Part shown: positions 62,930 through 64,000 of the stretch, one piece after another | Numbering within the stretch: position 1 is the first letter of the stretch | How the letters are laid out: every line of letters begins with the position of its first letter | Source of the DNA: Pseudomonadota bacterium | GTDB taxonomy: Bacteria > Desulfobacterota > Binatia > Binatales > Binataceae | DNA: 64,000 bases | Assembly: GCA_021324855.1 (NCBI GenBank) | Contig: JAJPIG010000013.1 | Span: forward strand, 1-64,000 | Reading direction: 5' to 3' | Program-made: the position numbers and the translations under genes | The notes under the pieces: model-generated | Seen by the model: only the letters and a program-made list of their open reading frames with translations | What the model was told of the DNA's origin: nothing | The model's database searches: none

Positions 62930-64000
62930 AAATCGTCCATCCGACTGACTACTCATCGGCGGGGATACGGGCGATTCTCGATGCTGCCGATGCCGAGATC
63001 GTTTTCATCGGCGATCCTCGCGCGAGCTTTGAGCCCGGACCGCGCATGTTCGAGCGGATGCGTCAGGTGATGCGTGAGACCGGCGCCGGCTGGGTCTATG
63101 CCGATGCGGCGGGCCATCCGCGTATCGACTATCAGCGCGGAAGCATCCGCGACGCCTTCGATTTCGGCCCGGTGATCGGAGTGTCGGTTCCGGCCGCGCG
63201 TAAAGTGGGAATCGACGACGGCTGGAAATGGGGCGGACTGTACGACCTGCGGCTCAGAATCGCGGAGCGGCACGCGATCGTGCGGATTCCCGAGCCGTTG
63301 TACAGCGCGTCGGCCGGCGACGCGCGGCCGACAGGCGAGAAGCAGTTCGATTACGTCGATCCGCGCAATCGCGATTACCAGCTCGAAATGGAGCGCATTG
63401 CAACCGCGCACCTGAAACGCATCGGCGCCTGGCTGGAGCCGCATTTCAAGCCGGTCCCGGCGACAATCGAAAGCTTTCCGGTCAAGGCCAGCATCGTGAT
63501 TCCGGTTCGCAATCGCGAGCGGACGATTCTCGATGCGGTGCGAAGCGCGATCGGTCAGCGCGTTGATTTCGATTTCAATGTGATAGTTGTTGACAATCAT
63601 TCGACGGACGGGACCACCGAGATCCTGCGCGCGATCCGAGATTCGCGCGTCAGGCATATCGTTCCCGAACGCACGGACCTGGGGATCGGCGGATGCTGGA
63701 ATGAGGCGCTCTATTCGCGGGACTGCGGGCGCTATGCGATCCAGCTCGATTCCGATGACCTGTACCTCAATGACGGCGTGCTGGGCCGCATCGTTGCGGA
63801 ACTCGAAGCGGGGCCGTATGCGATGGTGGTCGGCGCGTACACGATGGTCGATTTTTCGCTGCATGAGATTCCGCCCGGCCTGGTCGACCATCGCGAATGG
63901 ACGCGCGAGAACGGCCGAAACAACGCGCTGCGTGTCAACGGGTTCGGCGCGCCGCGCGCTTTCGATACTGCGATTGTGCGTGAAATCGGCTTTCCGAACG
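62926..64000 (+). CDS. Family 2 glycosyltransferase (cut by window edge)
   Basis: A frame opening with GTG at 62926 and running off the window (358 codons visible). From about residue 188 it is a GT-A family 2 glycosyltransferase: ASIVIPVRNRERTILDAVRS, VIVVDNHSTDGTTEIL and IQLDSDDLYL with the DxD motif. The first ~185 residues look like a degenerate second GT2 unit (YADAAGHPRIDYQRGSIRDA, WKWGGLYDLRLRI). It is translationally coupled to the DUF1460 gene, suggesting a cell-envelope role. The sugar and acceptor are unknown. Confidence 0.82.
   Translation, partial: MKIVHPTDYSSAGIRAILDAADAEIVFIGDPRASFEPGPRMFERMRQVMRETGAGWVYADAAGHPRIDYQRGSIRDAFDFGPVIGVSVPAARKVGIDDGWKWGGLYDLRLRIAERHAIVRIPEPLYSASAGDARPTGEKQFDYVDPRNRDYQLEMERIATAHLKRIGAWLEPHFKPVPATIESFPVKASIVIPVRNRERTILDAVRSAIGQRVDFDFNVIVVDNHSTDGTTEILRAIRDSRVRHIVPERTDLGIGGCWNEALYSRDCGRYAIQLDSDDLYLNDGVLGRIVAELEAGPYAMVVGAYTMVDFSLHEIPPGLVDHREWTRENGRNNALRVNGFGAPRAFDTAIVREIGFPN

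Overview
This is a GC-rich chromosomal window from a Gram-negative bacterium: it carries the outer-membrane LPS assembly protein LptD, a SPOR-domain protein, AccD and FolC. Aromatic-acid and acyl-CoA metabolism genes (boxBC, CoA ligase, UbiD, molybdenum hydroxylases, acyl-CoA dehydrogenase, many SDRs) sit beside Tad/Flp pili and an E. coli-type four-subunit fumarate reductase. This mix fits soil lineages once called deltaproteobacterial (Desulfobacterota, Binatota-like), but that placement is inference. No rRNA, tRNA, CRISPR array, insertion sequence or prophage was seen.

Layout. 1-3630 (minus strand): the start of a Tad/Flp pilus locus, with three tandem Flp pilin genes, a TadE-like protein, CpaB and the N-terminus of a CpaC-like protein; the two spacers between the pilin genes are copies of each other. 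3631-4031: an AT-rich island with four inverted repeats. 4032-9477: a large membrane protein, then frdABCD. 9671-17030: housekeeping and catabolic single genes (DUF5989, methylmalonyl-CoA epimerase-like, LigB-like, SDR, argS, SPOR protein), a HicAB toxin-antitoxin locus and a bicupin protein. 17113-28562: a long plus-strand cluster trpL-trpE-trpGD-trpC-trpF-trpB-trpA-accD-folC-lptD. 28643-33150: boxC, boxB and a CoA ligase for aerobic benzoyl-CoA breakdown. 33424-37283: ABC exporter, SDR and acyl-CoA dehydrogenase. 37406-40237: methyltransferase, two small secreted proteins and a HAD hydrolase. 40334-51938: accessory catabolic genes mixed with 3' remnants of broken genes (a glycosyltransferase and pstB). 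51974-64000: giant DUF748 protein, GST, methyltransferases, a second molybdenum hydroxylase, amidohydrolase, DOMON-like, DUF1460 and a glycosyltransferase cut by the window edge.

The most striking system is the trp operon. It has a textbook leader peptide with Trp-Trp-Val-Trp followed by a strong intrinsic terminator, and trpD, C, F, B and A keep their catalytic residues. Both subunits of anthranilate synthase, however, look catalytically dead. The TrpG half of the TrpGD fusion has lost Cys, His and Glu of its triad. TrpE has lost the Mg-binding glutamates and the catalytic histidine, yet keeps the N-terminal LLES tryptophan-binding motif. Either anthranilate is made by another enzyme and this pair has become a Trp-sensing or scaffolding module, or the chemistry has changed.
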